From: Chytridium lagenaria
Lineage: Eukaryota; Chytridiomycota; Chytridiomycetes; Chytridiales; Chytridiaceae
Assembly: GCA_025449115.1 (NCBI GenBank)
Contig: JAHLKC010000123.1
Coordinates: 59,204-123,203, forward strand
Reading direction: 5' to 3'
DNA: 64,000 bases
The notes beneath the pieces were generated by a model. It saw only the letters and a list, made by a program, of their open reading frames with translations, did no database searches and was not told the origin of the DNA. Both the position numbers and the translations under genes were made by a program. This document shows, piece by piece, positions 61,402 to 64,000 of this stretch (its first letter is position 1; every line of letters begins with the position of its first letter).

Positions 61402-62080
61402 TTCTTGGTGTGGTGGAGAGTTTTTAATGATGTGCTGGAATGCAGGTATTTGTCAGAACACAAAGTCTTACTCTATGGAGGGAAGTATCACATTTGATAT
61501 CGAACATGGACTTGGTACTTGGAAAGGTCGTCTGGCTTTGCTACCCAGAGGAAAGACTCCTGACGTCGATATCATGTAGTAAGGACAACACCAAAGGTTT
61601 CGTTCCACGGCCATGACTTTATCCATATTCATTTTCTCATCTCCACCACCCACACCACCCACACAAAATAAAACGCCAAACCCCCCCCAATTCTAACGTG
61701 TAATTACGTGTCAAAACAAAACGCAAGAGTTCAACAAAACCATCCCGGGTTACAACGAAAACATAAACAAAAAGAAAAAAAATGAAAGAGAAGAAGTTGT
61801 TAACAGATGAAGTAAAGAAATCAAAAAGCAAAGTAAGACAGTGAAGACGGTGACGTCAAAAACAAATGATCTATAAAGATAATCAAGGTGTGAAAGAAAC
61901 AAACTTTCTATCGAAAAAAAGACAAAACACCAAAAAGAAAAGTTAAGGGCTGGGATAATGGCTAAAATAATAGTCACCGAAGTCCCCAGCCTCTAACCCG
62001 GCTCCCCCCCTCCCCCCCCAAAAAAAGGAACATGTGGAAATACACACACAAAGAGAGTGAACCCTCCCAAAATCCAAAAT
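61402..62080. other. intergenic region, derlin / MUB1-like gene
   Basis: A-rich 0.7 kb with short homopolymers near 61780 and 62010. No supportable gene. Confidence 0.5.
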
Positions 62081-64000
62081 TTACAGATCCTCTTCATCCT
62101 CCACATCCATCTCCTCCTCCGCGCCTCCACTCTCCGTCACAGGGGTCATCACTGCATCCCCCTCCATCTGCGCCTCAGCCATATGCTGGCGCAACGATCC
62201 ACGTAAAGCCGTAGGTCGTACCCTTGTCCGGGGATACGACGATTGGGATGGACGGGTGAGCATCGGTAGTTGTAGAGGTGGAGTAGTGGTGTTGGTGGGT
62301 GGGGGTGGAGGTGTCGCCGAATTTCAGACACCAGTTTTTGTGGAGAACCCAGGCGCGACGTTGGCAGGTTTTGCTGTAAAAAGAAAAGTTTTAGTGATGA
62401 TCACGATAGTTATTATTTTTAAATACAATGAGAAAACAAGTTTTTAAGTAGAACGGAAAGGAGAATAAAGGAGAAGTTTTTAATCAGCAATTAGAGAAAG
62501 ACTGTCCATTCAAACATGAAGAGAGAAATAATACAGAGTTCTTAAAGGCGGTATGGAGGAATAAAGAAGGGGTCTCACCTGCAATAAGCAACTCTCCTGC
62601 ACCTGCTACACTTGCTATACTCCTTAAAACTCGCCTCCCATTTACACATCTCACATCCCCACACCTCCTCAACTGTCCACAAACCTCCTTCTCCTTCCCA
62701 ACGCCCGGCGGCGGATCCCTCCGGAACGCATTCCTCATCGCCACGACCGCCCAAACTCTCGCCTCAGGCAACACCGACGAAGCCCCAGTAAACACCTCGA
62801 CAAGGTGAAACGCAGATCGTCCATACGGTATCCGATCAAACTTCGTCTTCGTCACAGAGATGTGCTGAGCGCGGTGGTCGACCTGTGCGGATCCGATCAG
62901 CGTGGAGGTAAGGACGGAGGGTGGGGTATTTGGAGAAGGTAGCGATGAGTTGGGAGGCGAGGGTGATGTCTTGGGAGCGGCCGAGGACGTCAGAGACCAT
63001 GGAGGCTTCGACGTATGTAGATGCAGAATGGATTCGGGAAGAATAGGAGTGGAGTTTTGAGCGGGAGGGTTTTGGATCAGAGGAGGTGGCGGGAGGTTGG
63101 TTGGAGGGTGTGTTTTCGGTTTCAGTGTCAAGGGAAGAGGCGATGGGGAGGGGAATATCGGAGTCGTTGATGGTGGTTGTGGGGGCGACCATAGTGGTTG
63201 GGGGTAAAGGGAGTTGGGGTATATCATGGTCCATGGACGCCAAATCGGCATTGAGCGATTGTTGAGCAGGTGGTTGTAGGATTGACGTTGCATCCGTCGG
63301 TGTGAGCATCTGATGTATGGTGGTTGTGAGAGATTAAATGACGGGAAATTTGTTGATGCGGCAGAAGGTGGGCGGTCAGCAGAGGATGTCGTTGTTTCAA
63401 CTGGATGAGGAGATGGCGATACAGCGGGAAGGGTTGAGGAAGGAGCGTCGGCGGCGGGTGATGGGATCTCTGAAGACGAGTCCTTGGAATCCATGACATC
63501 CATGAGAGTTGTGGAGGAGGCTGCCGTTGTTTTGCGGTTAGAGCGGCAGCCTGAAGCCTCCGAACCGTTGCCATGATCCCCACGACATCATCCAGAGCTC
63601 CACAAGTGCCGGAACCAGTCCAGCGTCCACCATCCTTTCTTTGACCATCCTGCTTCCTTTGACAGCCAGATGCGTTAATGTCGTTAGAGCGTAGGTGTGT
63701 GTGAGGCGGTCAATGTCGAGAATCCCAGCCCTCTTTTTCATCCTCTCCAATGCCTGTTCCTCTGTGGTTATAGTTTCCCAATCAGTCAAAGGGTCATCTG
63801 GTCCTTCCAAGCCTCGAATCCTCCGACCCACAGACCGTACCAAATCGACCAGGATACAGATGGCCCCATCTGCAGCCATGATGGGAGCCATTGCCTGAGA
63901 CTGCACGTTGGTCAGATAGCTCAGGTTCTGTAGAGAGGCAGCCAGGGCCATTGGGTCTGTTGAGGTGAGTGCCCGCTTGTCATAGTTTGTATGAGCAATG
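62081..64000 (-). CDS. MUB1/SamB-family ARM-MYND protein (5' end beyond the window)
   Basis: Mub1 in yeast works with Ubr2 and Rad6 to ubiquitinate Rpn4. SamB affects polarity in Aspergillus. The N-terminal armadillo-like part gives ALAASLQNLSYLTNVQSQAM and AADGAICILVDLVRSVG, then LTTLTHLAVKGSRMVKERMV with DAGLVPALVE. A poorly conserved Ser/Pro-rich middle follows (about 63500-62900). The C-terminal block gives RVWAVVAMRNAFRRDPPPG, then a MYND zinc finger: CEMCKWEASFKEYSKCSRC with RRVAYC, an intron, then a final pair within CQRRAWVLHKNWC. The tail is acidic (EEEMDVEDEEDL). Frame breaks are inferred near 63580, 62680 and 62200. The start lies past 64000. Confidence 0.85.

Overview
This is 64 kb of a eukaryotic nuclear chromosome. 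The genes are split by short GT-AG introns (about 40-360 bp), use the standard code and lie on both strands. Pex13 with an SH3 domain, an Ugo1-type carrier, a MUB1/SamB protein, Cbp3, Vma6 and an N-myristoyltransferase point to a fungus. A C2 calpain, a UBL3-type prenylated ubiquitin fold, an SQD2-like glycosyltransferase, an AstE/AspA zinc hydrolase and a VanY-like M15 peptidase are unusual for Dikarya and suggest an early-diverging, chytrid-like lineage. That placement is inference.

Layout. 0.2-11.5 kb is a very compact housekeeping block: an unknown conserved gene, FITM, CCT1, an Ugo1-like carrier, SYS1, proteasome alpha5, VPS34 and CBP3. Some neighbours are only 4-22 bp apart. 12-24 kb holds an SQD2-like GT4, a decayed copy of the VPS34/CBP3 boundary, a modular secreted M15 peptidase, PEX13, a Golgi-type glycosyltransferase, UBL3 and a mucin-like membrane protein. 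24-35 kb holds a glycosyltransferase relic, a calpain, a TM198-like multispan protein with a duplicated last exon, an AstE/AspA-family hydrolase, a HutD-family protein and V-ATPase subunit d. 35.8-42.2 kb holds an amino-acid permease and NMT1. 42.4-50.1 kb is a tandem array of five minus-strand type II membrane glycosyltransferases, related to the copy at 18.7 kb and the relic at 24.1 kb. 50.7-64 kb holds a cyclic-nucleotide-binding-domain protein, a GBP-like GTPase, a PIP5-kinase, a derlin and a truncated MUB1/SamB gene.

Most conserved genes carry one or more single-base frame breaks, mostly lost bases and often next to short homopolymers. Family conservation continues in the new frame. The likeliest cause is residual indel error in the assembly, so the spans below join frames by homology rather than follow single open reading frames.

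The most distinctive local biology is the glycosyltransferase family, with its array, dispersed copy, relic and drifting metal-site motif, and the three-module cysteine-rich M15 peptidase gene.
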